This document shows, piece after piece, positions 35,632 to 44,899 of a stretch of DNA of 64,000 nt. The notes below the pieces were generated by a model. The model saw only the letters and a list, made by a program, of their open reading frames with translations, was not told where the DNA came from and did not search any database. The stretch comes from Alicyclobacillus sp. SO9 (GTDB lineage Bacteria; Bacillota; Bacilli; Alicyclobacillales; Alicyclobacillaceae). Both the position numbers and the translations under genes were made by a program. The DNA lies in NCBI RefSeq assembly GCF_016406125.1, contig NZ_CP066339.1, forward strand, positions 3,906,001 to 3,970,000, given 5' to 3'. The stretch's first letter is position 1. Every line of letters begins with the position of its first letter.

Positions 35632-37161
35632 TTATGTGTAATTGATACCTTGATGCTGCTGTGCAGCCATTCTGTAATTCTGAAAGCCGGTCGACAATTT
35701 TTCCAATTCTCGACTAAGTGACAGATAAAGTTCATAACCATCATCATACAATTGCGTCAGGTTTAAATCTGGATGATAAATCGCATTGGCTGGATTCAGG
35801 CGCTGTCCTTCTTCATACGAGGAGATCCATTGAAGTCGTTTAGCGGCCAATAGAAACGTTCCGAAAGAGGCTGCTTGTACGACCTTTGGAACCGCTATAA
35901 ACCGCTTATAAATATCCGCCTTAATCTGATTCCAAGTCGAAATACGTGTGCCGCCGCCAATCAATCGAACTCGCTGGCTTGTGACCCCGAGTGCCTCATA
36001 ATTATTTAGCGCATAGCGCAGTTCAAACCCAATCCCCTCTAAAATTGCACGACCAATATCTGCAGAAGTGTGCCCTAATGATAACCCTAGAAGAGAACCA
36101 CGTAAATCCGGGTTCCACCTCGGTGCTCTGGCTCCCATAAAAAAAGGAAGCGCTATCACGCCGTTCGAGCCAGGAGGTGTTGCTTCGATAGATTGACTAA
36201 ACTCTGGAATTGAAGTAGCTTCCAGTTGACCAATCCACCAATCAAACACAGCACCTGTTGTGGAGAGCCCTTGTTCAAGCAGCCAATAGTCTGGAACAAC
36301 ATGAACCGAGCAGGCAATACTGGAAGACAATTCAGCAATAGGACGAGAAACGGCACAAGCAATGTTACTGGTTGTGCCCGAGGATTCCATCATTTCATTG
36401 TCTTGAATTCCAGAACCCAGAACTTCGCACGCACGGTCTCCGCCCCCGAGGACAATTGGGATCCCGGTGTCAAGCCCCCATTCCTCGGCCACCGCCCTTT
36501 GCAGAGTTCCTGGTTCTACGGTTGACGGGTAAACCTCTGGAAGCATCTGCGCAGTAATGCCACAGGCATCCAGTAACTCTGTACGCCACTTTAATGTGCG
36601 AATATCAAATAATAGTGTTCTGGACGCCAACGAGTAATCCGTCGCGAGAATGCCAGACATTCGATAAAATAAATAGTCTTTGGCCTGCACAAACCATTTT
36701 GCTGATTTCATCACATCAGGACGTTCCCGTTGCAGCCATAACAATTTTCCTGCCGAATACGTAGCATTCGGAATAAGACCTGTCCATCGTTGCAGGTGTT
36801 CCCCAAATTCTCTCTGCAATTGGCGAACTTCTTCAACTCCTCTAGTATCCATCCATAAAATAGCAGGATGAATTGGACGAAGATTTGCATCAACTGGAAC
36901 AATAGATTCTCGTTGCGAGGAGAGACTGATTGCCCGAACAGTCACGGCATCGAATGACTTCTTCAATTTCCCTACAACTTGTCGTACTGCGTATGTCGCA
37001 GCTTCCCACCAGTCATCTGAGTGTTGTTCTGCTCTCTGTCCGTCCGGTCTCCAAGTCGGATAACCGGCAGAGGATTGGCCCAGTACGGCTCCAACAGGGC
37101 TAAAAGCCATCACTTTACAAGAAGTTGTACCGAGATCGATTGTAAGAATACATTCTTTCAT
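35632..37161 (-). CDS. FGGY-family carbohydrate kinase
   Basis: A 509-residue FGGY kinase. The phosphate loop TIDLGTTSCK, SLSSQRES, WMDTRG, the central GGGDRACE and the C-terminal LIGGGTRISTW adenosine motif are all intact. It resembles gluconokinase and xylulokinase relatives more than glycerol kinase. The start at 37161 begins directly at the conserved core; a weak GGATGGGG precedes it and the longer frame to 37266 is not supported. It is located just after uxaC and before a DeoR gene. No KDG kinase of the PfkB type exists in this window, which makes a sugar-acid substrate worth testing. Confidence 0.88.
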   Translation of the reverse strand: MKECILTIDLGTTSCKVMAFSPVGAVLGQSSAGYPTWRPDGQRAEQHSDDWWEAATYAVRQVVGKLKKSFDAVTVRAISLSSQRESIVPVDANLRPIHPAILWMDTRGVEEVRQLQREFGEHLQRWTGLIPNATYSAGKLLWLQRERPDVMKSAKWFVQAKDYLFYRMSGILATDYSLASRTLLFDIRTLKWRTELLDACGITAQMLPEVYPSTVEPGTLQRAVAEEWGLDTGIPIVLGGGDRACEVLGSGIQDNEMMESSGTTSNIACAVSRPIAELSSSIACSVHVVPDYWLLEQGLSTTGAVFDWWIGQLEATSIPEFSQSIEATPPGSNGVIALPFFMGARAPRWNPDLRGSLLGLSLGHTSADIGRAILEGIGFELRYALNNYEALGVTSQRVRLIGGGTRISTWNQIKADIYKRFIAVPKVVQAASFGTFLLAAKRLQWISSYEEGQRLNPANAIYHPDLNLTQLYDDGYELYLSLSRELEKLSTGFQNYRMAAQQHQGINYT

Positions 37162-37320
37162 GCAAACGCCCCATCCTTGATCGCACCACGACTGCGCTGA
37201 CCCTATCCCACTCATACAATTTGACAATTCTCTTGAAGTATAACAACATCCAGTAACTGAAGACAAAGGAAAGATTCGAACTTATCAATTATCTCTTTTG
37301 TCAATGATTCCCTAGTGTGT

Positions 37321-37358
37321 TGTAAAAGAGCCTCCAACACCGTGAGGTTATGGAGGCT
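37321..37358 (-). terminator. Terminator after uxaC
   Basis: Stem AGCCTCCA / TGGAGGCT (37329-37336 with 37351-37358), followed on the minus strand by CTTTTA. It separates uxaC from the kinase gene. Confidence 0.65.
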
Positions 37359-37385
37359 GAAGCAGCAGTGTTGAAATAAGCGGGC

Positions 37386-38792
37386 CTACTTAAAAAACCC
37401 AAAATACTCTTTGGCGTTGTTATAACATACTCCTTGGACAAGACCGCCCAGAAGCTCTTTGTCATCAGGGGCTTCACCAAGTTCAACCCATTCTCCAATC
37501 ATGCCGCAAAGCAACCGACGAAAGTATTCATGCCTTGTGTATGACAAAAAACTCCTTGAATCCGTCAGCATTCCGGGAAACCGGCTCAGCAGCCCGATAT
37601 CTGCTAGAATACGCATTTGTTCGAGCATACCCGCCTTGGTGTCATTAAACCACCAAGCTGCTCCCAATTGCAATTTTCCCGGGATACCGCCGCCTTGAAA
37701 ACTGCCCATCACAGCTGCCAGAACAGTGAAGTCCTTTGGATTCAACGAATACAAAATCGTCTTCGGCAGAGCATCCGCCCCTTCTAAAGCATTCAGCAAC
37801 CCCGTCAGAGGAACGGCCAATTGTCCGTCGTAAATGGAATCATATCCAGTGTCCGGACCAATACGGTTCAATCCGCGAGTATTGTTGTTGCGATGTGCAT
37901 GCATGTGATATTGCATGACCCAACCAAGACGTGAGTACTGTTTTCCCAAGAAAATAAGTGTAAAGGTCTTATACTTTTGTTCCTCTTCACAACTGACTGC
38001 ATCACCCTGCAACCTTTTCTCGTAAATTCCAGCCGCTTCTTCAAAAGTCACGCTGGCGTAGGGGACTGTATCCAACGCGTGATCCGATACACGACAGCCA
38101 ATTTCATGGAAAAATTCTGTTCGTTCTGTCAACGCATCAAGTAGTGCTTGATAGTTGACCATTTGCTTTCCGATGACATCCTCCAGTTTGTGAATCCAAG
38201 GCAGGAACGTGTCACGATTGATTTCGATAGCCTTATCCGGACGGAACGTGGGAACAACCTTTACAGGAAACGAGTCATCTGCTTTCAGTTTCATGTGATA
38301 CTCCAGGCTGTCTGCTGGATCGTCTGTCGTACAAATGACCTGGACATTCGACTTCACAATCAAGTCACGTGCTCCAAAGCCCTCTCCCTGCAATTTTGTA
38401 TTCGTCTCGTCCCAAATTTCCTGTGCCGTTTCTTCATTTAAAAGTGTATCAATCTCAAAGAAACGTTGGAGTTCCAAGTGTGACCAATGATACAGCGGAT
38501 TACCCACCGTCATCGGAACCGTTTTTGCCCAAGCTACAAACTTGTCGTAGTCATTGGCGTCGCCTGTAATGAATTGTTCCTCAACACCGTTCGCCCGCAT
38601 GAGGCGCCACTTGTAGTGATCTCCTCCAAGCCAGGCGTCCGTGATATTCTTGAAACGCTTATTCTCATAAATTTCTTGTGGGTTAAGGTGGCAGTGATAG
38701 TCAATAATCGGCATGTCTTTTGCGTAATTTTCGTACAGTTTTTTGCCCACTCTATTGTTCAGTAAGAAATCCGAGTCAAGAAATTTGCCCAT
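37386..38792 (-). CDS. uxaC: Glucuronate/galacturonate isomerase
   Basis: A 468-residue uronate isomerase that converts glucuronate to fructuronate and galacturonate to tagaturonate. It belongs to the metal-dependent hydrolase fold; the IIDYHCHL motif near residue 25-30 carries the first metal histidines, and WVMQYHMHAHRNNN is the family signature near the middle. AGGAGG lies 9 nt before the ATG at 38792; an in-frame GTG at 38810 overlaps that site. It follows kdgA by 33 bp, forming uxaA-kdgA-uxaC. Confidence 0.97.
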   Translation of the reverse strand: MGKFLDSDFLLNNRVGKKLYENYAKDMPIIDYHCHLNPQEIYENKRFKNITDAWLGGDHYKWRLMRANGVEEQFITGDANDYDKFVAWAKTVPMTVGNPLYHWSHLELQRFFEIDTLLNEETAQEIWDETNTKLQGEGFGARDLIVKSNVQVICTTDDPADSLEYHMKLKADDSFPVKVVPTFRPDKAIEINRDTFLPWIHKLEDVIGKQMVNYQALLDALTERTEFFHEIGCRVSDHALDTVPYASVTFEEAAGIYEKRLQGDAVSCEEEQKYKTFTLIFLGKQYSRLGWVMQYHMHAHRNNNTRGLNRIGPDTGYDSIYDGQLAVPLTGLLNALEGADALPKTILYSLNPKDFTVLAAVMGSFQGGGIPGKLQLGAAWWFNDTKAGMLEQMRILADIGLLSRFPGMLTDSRSFLSYTRHEYFRRLLCGMIGEWVELGEAPDDKELLGGLVQGVCYNNAKEYFGFFK

Positions 38793-38825
38793 ACCATCGT
38801 TCCTCCTCACAGTGTAAAAATTTGT

Positions 38826-39479
38826 TTACCGAGCCGCCTTAGCCTCATGGACTTCACGCAAAGCAGTTCGCACTCGTGTTTGAATGGCAGCCCAGTCTTG
38901 CCGCGAAATTTCATCAGTCGTGGCCAATGAACTGCCCATACCAACAGCAATTGCACCGGCCTGAATAAAGTCGGCGGCGTTAGTCGCTGTGATGCCGCCA
39001 GTGGGAATAAATTGTTTCCCCTTAAAGGGCCCAAGCAGATCTTTCAAATAAGCTGGGCCAAGGGGGGCTGCTGGAAACAGTTTGAGCGTCTGTGCACCTG
39101 CATGAACTGCTTGAACAACCTCAGTTGGCGTGGCGATTCCAGGTGTCATGGGAACACCTAGCTCGTGTGCCGCAGCCAGCAAGTCCACGTCAAGGTGCGG
39201 GCTCAAAAGAAAGTCTGCTCCTGCGTCAACCGCCTGCGCTATGTCGTCTTTCGTCATTAAGGTTCCTGCGCCAACGACAACATCTGAGGCAAACCGGTCC
39301 CTTATCATCCGTATGGATTCATAAGCGCCTTCGGATTCGACCGTCAATTCAATGGCTCGAATCCCTGCCTCTACTAACGCCTCTGCCAGCGGCGCAATGA
39401 CGGCTGGCGGGAGCTTACGAAAAATGGCAATGACCCCCGCTTCCTCAACACGTTGAGCAATGCTGTTTTCCTCGTTCAC
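38826..39479 (-). CDS. kdgA: KDPG aldolase (2-dehydro-3-deoxy-6-phosphogluconate aldolase)
   Basis: A 217-residue class I aldolase that cleaves KDPG to pyruvate and glyceraldehyde-3-phosphate. Glu44 (AIELT) and the Schiff-base Lys133 (LKLFPAAPLG) are in the same places as in the well-studied bacterial enzymes, with GAGT at 70-73 and TGGI near 155. GGAG sits 9 nt before a GTG at 39479, which is preferred over a TTG at 39494. It is in the middle of uxaA-kdgA-uxaC. Confidence 0.96.
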   Translation of the reverse strand: MNEENSIAQRVEEAGVIAIFRKLPPAVIAPLAEALVEAGIRAIELTVESEGAYESIRMIRDRFASDVVVGAGTLMTKDDIAQAVDAGADFLLSPHLDVDLLAAAHELGVPMTPGIATPTEVVQAVHAGAQTLKLFPAAPLGPAYLKDLLGPFKGKQFIPTGGITATNAADFIQAGAIAVGMGSSLATTDEISRQDWAAIQTRVRTALREVHEAKAAR

Positions 39480-39571
39480 TGTCCGACACTCCAATCTTCT
39501 GAACTGTTTCAGCCCTCGCCATTCATTTTCATCCCATTGTGTTCAATATCTGCTTCCATCTGCAGTGCTCA

Positions 39572-41074
39572 TTACAGGGTCACCCCATCCTTGAAAATAG
39601 CGATTTCACGGAATCCATTGACTTCACTGTGCGTCTGCGACTCTCCGGAGGCTACCGAAATGACTTTCCGGTACAGTGCGGCTGCCGTGTCATCGAAAGA
39701 TGCCCCGTCCACCAGCTTGCCTGCATTAAAGTCAATCCAGTTTTTCTTCCGCTCTGCCAACTCCGTGTTCGTAGCAACCTTAAGGGTAGGAACAGCTGCT
39801 CCCATAGGGGTCCCGCGACCCGTCGTGAACAAAATCATGTGCGCCCCTGAAACGGTCAGGGCAGTGACTGAGACCATATCATTCCCCGGAGACTGGACCA
39901 GATTTAGACCAGGCTTGCTAGCCGTCTCACCATACTGCAAGACATCCATGACCACGGCCGTCCCGCCTTTTTGTGTACAGCCAAGGGACTTTTCCTCCAG
40001 CGTCGTAATACCTCCGTCTTTGTTTCCAGGTGATGGGTTTTCATAAATGGCCTGCCCATGACGGGTGTAATAGTCTTTGAAACCGTTAATCAAATCTACA
40101 ACCTGCGTGAATACAGTTTCGTCCTGTGAACGATTCATTAAGATAGTCTCCGCGCCAAACATCTCTGGAACTTCCGTGAGCAGCGAAGTCCCGCCTCGGG
40201 CTGTAACGAAATCGGATACTTTTCCGACAAGAGGGTTAGCCGTGATTCCAGAGAATCCGTCGGAGCCCCCGCACTTGAGTCCGATCTTCAGTTTCGATAC
40301 AGGCACCTCCTGACGTTTGAACGTCTTTGCGTAGTCAGCAAGTTCTGTGAGCAGTGCCATCCCTTCTTCAAATTCGTCAGACACCTGCTGCACTGCCATA
40401 TAGCGCACTTTCCTCTCGGAAACTTCTGCCAACAGAGGTTTAAATACTTCGAGGCGATTATTCTCGCACCCCAAACCCAAAATCAATACACCTGCTGCAT
40501 TCGGATGTCGAACAAGACCCGCCAACGCTTTCTGCGTATACGTCAAATCGTCACCGAGTTGTGAACACCCGTATGGATGGGCAAAGTGATAGACACCGTC
40601 AATTCCGTCAGTAACCAATTCCTTTTCTGCCATTCTTGCCAAGTTTTCTGCAGTTTTATTGATGCAGCCAACAGTGTTAATAATCCACAGCTCATTTCGA
40701 ATACCAACCTCTCCGTTGTCGCGGATGTATCCTTGAAATGTCCTTGGTAAATCAGGAGAGACGACTGCAGTCTGTGGCTCCGACGGCTGATACGTGTAAT
40801 TCACTTTACCGCGTAAGCTGGTTTTCATGTTATGCGTGTGAAGCCAACTACCCTGCGGCACAGCTTCAGTGGCATGCCCAATCGGATATCCGTATTTAAT
40901 GATGCTCTCGCCAGTCTCAATGTCTCTCGATGAAATTTTATGCCCTCTCGCAATATCCTCGCGAACCGCAATGCTCCCGTTTGGACCTTCAATGATGTCC
41001 CCTGTTGAAAGATCCCTGATTGCAATTAGAACATTGTCTGCTTCGTGAATCCGCAACGATTTGACCGTTGACAT
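39572..41074 (-). CDS. uxaA: Altronate dehydratase
   Basis: A 500-residue altronate dehydratase forming KDG in the galacturonate branch. The N-terminal SAF-like domain (residues ~5-95) is followed by GYIRDNGEVGIRNELWIINTVGC and the HPYGCSQLG, GLGCENNR and LKCGGSDGFSGITANP segments, whose cysteines are conserved in the family. AGGGAG lies 9 nt before the ATG at 41074; the frame is open to 41149. It is the first gene of the uxaA-kdgA-uxaC transcript, with a LacI-type operator over its -10. Confidence 0.96.
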   Translation of the reverse strand: MSTVKSLRIHEADNVLIAIRDLSTGDIIEGPNGSIAVREDIARGHKISSRDIETGESIIKYGYPIGHATEAVPQGSWLHTHNMKTSLRGKVNYTYQPSEPQTAVVSPDLPRTFQGYIRDNGEVGIRNELWIINTVGCINKTAENLARMAEKELVTDGIDGVYHFAHPYGCSQLGDDLTYTQKALAGLVRHPNAAGVLILGLGCENNRLEVFKPLLAEVSERKVRYMAVQQVSDEFEEGMALLTELADYAKTFKRQEVPVSKLKIGLKCGGSDGFSGITANPLVGKVSDFVTARGGTSLLTEVPEMFGAETILMNRSQDETVFTQVVDLINGFKDYYTRHGQAIYENPSPGNKDGGITTLEEKSLGCTQKGGTAVVMDVLQYGETASKPGLNLVQSPGNDMVSVTALTVSGAHMILFTTGRGTPMGAAVPTLKVATNTELAERKKNWIDFNAGKLVDGASFDDTAAALYRKVISVASGESQTHSEVNGFREIAIFKDGVTL

Positions 41075-41133
41075 GAATATCATCTCCCTCATTGGGCGTA
41101 TTGCCGCGTAGTGACATTGACGACTCAAACTTT

Positions 41134-41170
41134 CATCTAAGCCTCTCATCTAAGCCTCTCATCTAAGCCT
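41134..41170. repeat. 13-bp tandem repeat, nearly three copies
   Basis: CATCTAAGCCTCT at 41134-41146 and 41147-41159, and a partial third copy CATCTAAGCCT at 41160-41170, in the uxaA leader. Confidence 0.85.
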
Positions 41171-41204
41171 TTGCTTAAGCGGTCATGACAAGACTATTAA
41201 TAAC

Positions 41205-41219
41205 ATGTTATTATAACAT
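41205..41219. promoter_or_regulatory. LacI-type operator at uxaA
   Basis: ATGTTA-tta-TAACAT, palindromic. It covers the TATAAT of the leftward uxaA promoter and matches the site at 41402-41418. Confidence 0.65.
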
Positions 41220-41384
41220 TAAGTCCATTGCAGACCACACAGGTATACTTTTGTGAATCAGCCAAGGACAGAACTTTTCTGTACTGTTCCTGCAATGATT
41301 AAAGTATACAAAAGTCTGCAATCTACCGATGGCACAAGAAAATTACTTCTAAGAAGAATTGTTATCCTGTCATCACGTTACCGA

Positions 41385-41412
41385 TTTCAAACATAATCGT
41401 CAATGTTATAGT
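41385..41412 (+). promoter_or_regulatory. lacI-type gene promoter
   Basis: TTTCAA, 16-bp spacer, TATAGT (41407-41412). The -10 is inside the operator at 41402-41418. Confidence 0.5.
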
Positions 41413-41418
41413 AACATT
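41402..41418. promoter_or_regulatory. LacI-type operator at the regulator's own promoter
   Basis: AATGTTA-tag-TAACATT, a perfect 7-bp inverted repeat with a 3-bp centre, 47 bp before the start codon of the LacI gene. Predicted autoregulation. Confidence 0.7.
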
Positions 41419-41464
41419 CAAACAAGTTTAATTTCTATAAGACGTGACCTGAAGGAGCGACATC

Positions 41465-42478
41465 ATGGCCAAAATGGAAGACGTCGCAAGACACGCCAGC
41501 GTATCAAAAATGACCGTGTCTCGGTTCATCAATGGAACTGGGCCTGTGAAAGCCGAGACCCGTACTCGAATTCTCCGTGCAATGGAAGAGCTTGATTATC
41601 AACCGAGGCGATTTCATTGCAGTACTGCGATGGCTGCCGAGAGAACACTCATGCTGATTGTTGCGGATATCAGTAATCCATTTTTTAGTCTTATGGCGAG
41701 AGGAGTCGAGCATGTTGCGAACAACAGCGGCTATCATGTCATAGTAGGCAATACTGCTGAAGACGAGACAAAGGAACAAGAGCTTATCAATCTAGCCGTT
41801 TCATACCGAGTTAAGGGAGTTATCTTGACGCCCGTAAGTGACAACTCAGCTGCGAACATTCACTTACTTAAACAGAAAAATATTCCGTTTGCTTTTGTAG
41901 ACAGGGAACTAGACGGGTTTCATGCCGATGTTGTCAAAGGTGATATTGTTCATGCAGCACAGAGCCTCGTCGAGTATCTCATCGGTCTCGGGCATGAACG
42001 AATTGCAGTGGTGACCGGCCCCCTTAACAGTGCAAGCAGTCGGGAGCGTCTGGAAGGCTACAAGCGGGCGCTCGCTCACCACCACATTCCTTATCGGTCC
42101 AACTACGTCAAGCAAGCGCTGATGACACGTGACATGAGCACAAGTTTTGTGCACGAGTTGTTAGACCAACCCAAGCGACCAACGGCGCTGTTTGTCGCTA
42201 ACTTGTTTCAACACGCCCACACAGTATTGGAACTGCGCAAACTACAAATCAGAATCCCCGAAGACTTGAGTATTGTCAGCTTTCGTAACACCGATGACCT
42301 TGCTGCCATCGACTCAAATGTAACCTCCGCCGTACAACCAGCTTACAACTTTGGCTCACTGAGTGCTCAGTTATTAATTGAGCGAATAGAAGGGAAAAGG
42401 CAAGCACCAACTAAGATCGTACTGCAATCGACCATCATTGAAGATGGTTCAACAGGTTCTCCTACCAACATGACATAA
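41465..42478 (+). CDS. LacI-family transcriptional regulator (hexuronate, ExuR-like)
   Basis: A 337-residue LacI/GalR regulator. The helix-turn-helix and hinge (MEDVARHASVSKMTVSRFINGTGPVK) is followed by a periplasmic-binding-like domain with IVADISNPFF, VDRELDG and GHERIAVVTGP. GAAGGAG precedes the ATG. It diverges from uxaA and has a matching palindrome at both promoters, so it most likely represses uxaA-kdgA-uxaC and itself. A hexuronate or KDG-type inducer is inferred from the target genes. Confidence 0.92.
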   Translation: MAKMEDVARHASVSKMTVSRFINGTGPVKAETRTRILRAMEELDYQPRRFHCSTAMAAERTLMLIVADISNPFFSLMARGVEHVANNSGYHVIVGNTAEDETKEQELINLAVSYRVKGVILTPVSDNSAANIHLLKQKNIPFAFVDRELDGFHADVVKGDIVHAAQSLVEYLIGLGHERIAVVTGPLNSASSRERLEGYKRALAHHHIPYRSNYVKQALMTRDMSTSFVHELLDQPKRPTALFVANLFQHAHTVLELRKLQIRIPEDLSIVSFRNTDDLAAIDSNVTSAVQPAYNFGSLSAQLLIERIEGKRQAPTKIVLQSTIIEDGSTGSPTNMT

Positions 42479-42493
42479 ACTAAAATTGTCCCG

Positions 42494-43990
42494 TCAGGCC
42501 CAACCCTTTTTTATTAAATATGCTCTCATACCCAATTGACGGATACCCTGGACTGCGGACACTACATATTGACACAGACCCGGCAATTCTGCGAGTGTAG
42601 TTCCCCAGACCGATTCAAGAGAGAGCAACTTTGTAACGGTTTCCTCAACAGTTTGGTTATCCTCCTCCCAAATTCGCTGGATTTCAGCTACGAGCACGGG
42701 GTCATCTGAAATTATCCATTTTTCTCCTGGCTGGTCTGCATTTTTGTAGAACAATAACGAGGCAGCAAATGAGGCAGCCAAAAGTTTGGGTGAGTCGCCG
42801 AACTTCTCAACATAGTCAAGCAGGGTTGGCAACAAACGTGACTTGATTTTCGCTAGTCCATTTAACGCCAAGGAAGAAATTTGGTGTTGAATAAAGGGAT
42901 TGGAGAAACGTTCCCAGACCTCTTCAGCGAAAGGCTCTGATTCCTTCGTCGTGATTCCCTGACAAGTCAGAGCGGGAACAATTTCTTCAGCGATGATAGT
43001 TCGAATGAAGTGTCCAACGACGCTGTCCTCCACTACTTCTCGAACTGTTTCAATGCCTGCAAAATGCGCTACAGCAGACATGGCCGTATGTGCTCCATTC
43101 AAAATCCTGACTTTTTTCAACTGAAATGGAACAACGTCATCGACAATATGAACGTTTAGACTATTGTCTCCATGAACGCCCAGTAATTGCTTTAAACGGT
43201 CGTCGCCTTGAATTACCCACAAGTAAAAGGGCTCAGCAACCGTTACTAGATTGTCTCTGTAACCAAGACGCGCTTCAATATCTTCCGGGGGGAGGCTAGG
43301 TTTCCCCGTCACGATGCGGTCGACCAGAGTATTGCAAAAACAATTGGCATCGGAGAGCCAGTGGACGAACGCTTGTGACAACTTCCAATCAGCAGCGTAT
43401 TGTAAGACAAGTTCTTTCAATCTCACTCCATTGTCCTCTACCAGCTCGCACGGAATAATCATCATGCCAGCTTCCAAACTCCCGCTGAAACGTTGGTATC
43501 GATGATAGAGATAAGCCGTCAGTCTTGCGGGAAACATGACTTGCGGATTTGACGAGTGAAACGGCTCCGGTTTGTAGGCTAACCCCGCCTCAGTGGTATT
43601 TGAAATGACAATTTGAATGTCAGGAGACTCTGCACACTCCAGGAATGCCCTCCAGTCCTGAGATGGATCTATTCCCCGACTGACAGAAGTAACTATCTCC
43701 GGCTCGTCGATTGTCTTACCCTGTTGCACTCCCCTTAACCACACCGTATACAAGCCGTCTTGATGGTTCAGATTCGTAATATTTTTGCCGCCGTGAGGTC
43801 GTGGGGCAGCCACGACCACCCTTCCTTGAAAACGATTTGTCTGATTGAGCCTGTGTATCACCCAATCAGCGAATGCACGAAGAAAGTTTCCTTCACCAAT
43901 CTGAATGATGCGTTCCGGATACGACAGCGACTGACTGTTCACCCTATCTTGTAAGGGCCCGCTTTCGACAAACTCTTGCGACAGCAACAT
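42494..43990 (-). CDS. uxaB: Tagaturonate reductase
   Basis: A 498-residue polyol-specific long-chain dehydrogenase of the mannitol dehydrogenase family, converting tagaturonate to altronate. It has RIIQIGEGNFLRAFADW at the N-terminus (Rossmann), ISNTTEAGLAY, IPCELVEDNG and the catalytic KKVRILNGAHTAMS segment. GAGGGG precedes the ATG at 43990; the frame is open to 44029. It is the last gene of the TRAP-DeoR-uxaB operon. Fructuronate reductase of the same family is a possible alternative; the SDR at 31327 makes tagaturonate the better guess here. Confidence 0.9.
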   Translation of the reverse strand: MLLSQEFVESGPLQDRVNSQSLSYPERIIQIGEGNFLRAFADWVIHRLNQTNRFQGRVVVAAPRPHGGKNITNLNHQDGLYTVWLRGVQQGKTIDEPEIVTSVSRGIDPSQDWRAFLECAESPDIQIVISNTTEAGLAYKPEPFHSSNPQVMFPARLTAYLYHRYQRFSGSLEAGMMIIPCELVEDNGVRLKELVLQYAADWKLSQAFVHWLSDANCFCNTLVDRIVTGKPSLPPEDIEARLGYRDNLVTVAEPFYLWVIQGDDRLKQLLGVHGDNSLNVHIVDDVVPFQLKKVRILNGAHTAMSAVAHFAGIETVREVVEDSVVGHFIRTIIAEEIVPALTCQGITTKESEPFAEEVWERFSNPFIQHQISSLALNGLAKIKSRLLPTLLDYVEKFGDSPKLLAASFAASLLFYKNADQPGEKWIISDDPVLVAEIQRIWEEDNQTVEETVTKLLSLESVWGTTLAELPGLCQYVVSAVQGIRQLGMRAYLIKKGWA

Positions 43991-44049
43991 GAAACCCCTC
44001 GCTTTGGATTGCTTAAGTCGTAAGCACAATAGTAAATTTGTGGCGTCGT

Positions 44050-44814
44050 TTAAATTGAAACAAATGCGAACTCCGTTCCTTGCTTCTTGAAACCTTCAAC
44101 AATCGCATGCGTGGAATCAGCATCAGTTATGATTCCGTCTATCTCCCCAGGCATGGCATACGAGACCAAAGCTGTCTTGCCGAATTTGCTTGCATCTACA
44201 ACACAATAGGTCTTTTCAGCGGCCTTTATCATTGCCTTCTTGACTTCCGCCTCCGCGCTAGAAGCAGTGGTCAGCCCTGCATTAACACATACACCTCCCG
44301 CACCGAGAAACGCGACATCCACGTGATAGTTCGAGATTTTTTCAATACAGTCGGGTCCAGTGAGCGAATAGCCGCCTTTTTGTTGCATGCCGCCCAATAC
44401 AATGAGTTGGACCGACAGGGACTGAGTTAGCTCTAAAGCAATATTCAAGTCGTTTGTTAAGACAGTCACTTGCCTCACGGACAATTGTCTGGCAAGCTCT
44501 AACGTTGTTGACCCGCTGTCCAGCAGCACAGTCCCGTTTTCTTTAATGAACAGACTGGCCCTCGCGGCGATTTGCTGTTTCTGGAGCAAAAGCAGTCGAC
44601 TTCGAAAGGCAATAGACGGTACCATGTGAACTTCACCACTAACCACTGCCCCTCCGTGAGTGCGCTTCAACACTCCGTCGGCATCGAGTTTTTTTAAATC
44701 GCGCCTCAGTGTCTCTTCCGAAACGTCGAACATGTCACGCAGGTCACTTATCCGTACAGATTTTCTTCGCTCCAACAACTCTATGATTTTTTGTTGGCGA
44801 ACTTCTCCTAGCAT
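44050..44814 (-). CDS. DeoR-family transcriptional regulator
   Basis: A 254-residue DeoR-type regulator, paralogous to the one at 34816-35577 (both start MLGEVRQQK and share THGGAV, LDSGSTTLE and the GLTTxS segment). Helix-turn-helix VRISDLRDMFDVSEETLRRDL. It lies between the TRAP transporter and uxaB on the same strand. It probably controls that operon in response to a galacturonate-derived compound. Confidence 0.92.
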   Translation of the reverse strand: MLGEVRQQKIIELLERRKSVRISDLRDMFDVSEETLRRDLKKLDADGVLKRTHGGAVVSGEVHMVPSIAFRSRLLLLQKQQIAARASLFIKENGTVLLDSGSTTLELARQLSVRQVTVLTNDLNIALELTQSLSVQLIVLGGMQQKGGYSLTGPDCIEKISNYHVDVAFLGAGGVCVNAGLTTASSAEAEVKKAMIKAAEKTYCVVDASKFGKTALVSYAMPGEIDGIITDADSTHAIVEGFKKQGTEFAFVSI

Positions 44815-44899
44815 TTCACTTCACCCTCTCGCTCCGCCAGACAGCCACGAACTTGCAAGCAGGAACGCATTCTGCTGGTTCAACCCAGTTCCGCGCGAA

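Larger units (their letters stand above)
41075..41464. other. uxaA-lacI divergent regulatory region
   Basis: Contains two similar palindromes for the LacI regulator (listed), one over each promoter, and a 13-bp tandem repeat (CATCTAAGCCTCT) in the uxaA leader. On the minus strand TATAAT at about 41215-41210 is the uxaA -10; its -35 is poor. Confidence 0.6.

Noticed and set aside
37415-37440. TGTTATAACA palindrome as a further LacI operator
   Set aside because: It lies inside the uxaC coding end, lacks the n3 centre of the two promoter sites, and is not near a promoter.
38148-38441. Plus-strand frame opposite uxaC
   Set aside because: It mirrors a strongly supported gene and has no ribosome binding site or motif. 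The same holds for the many other opposite-strand frames over real genes.
41134-41170. CRISPR-like repeat
   Set aside because: Units are head-to-tail without spacers and only 13 bp long.
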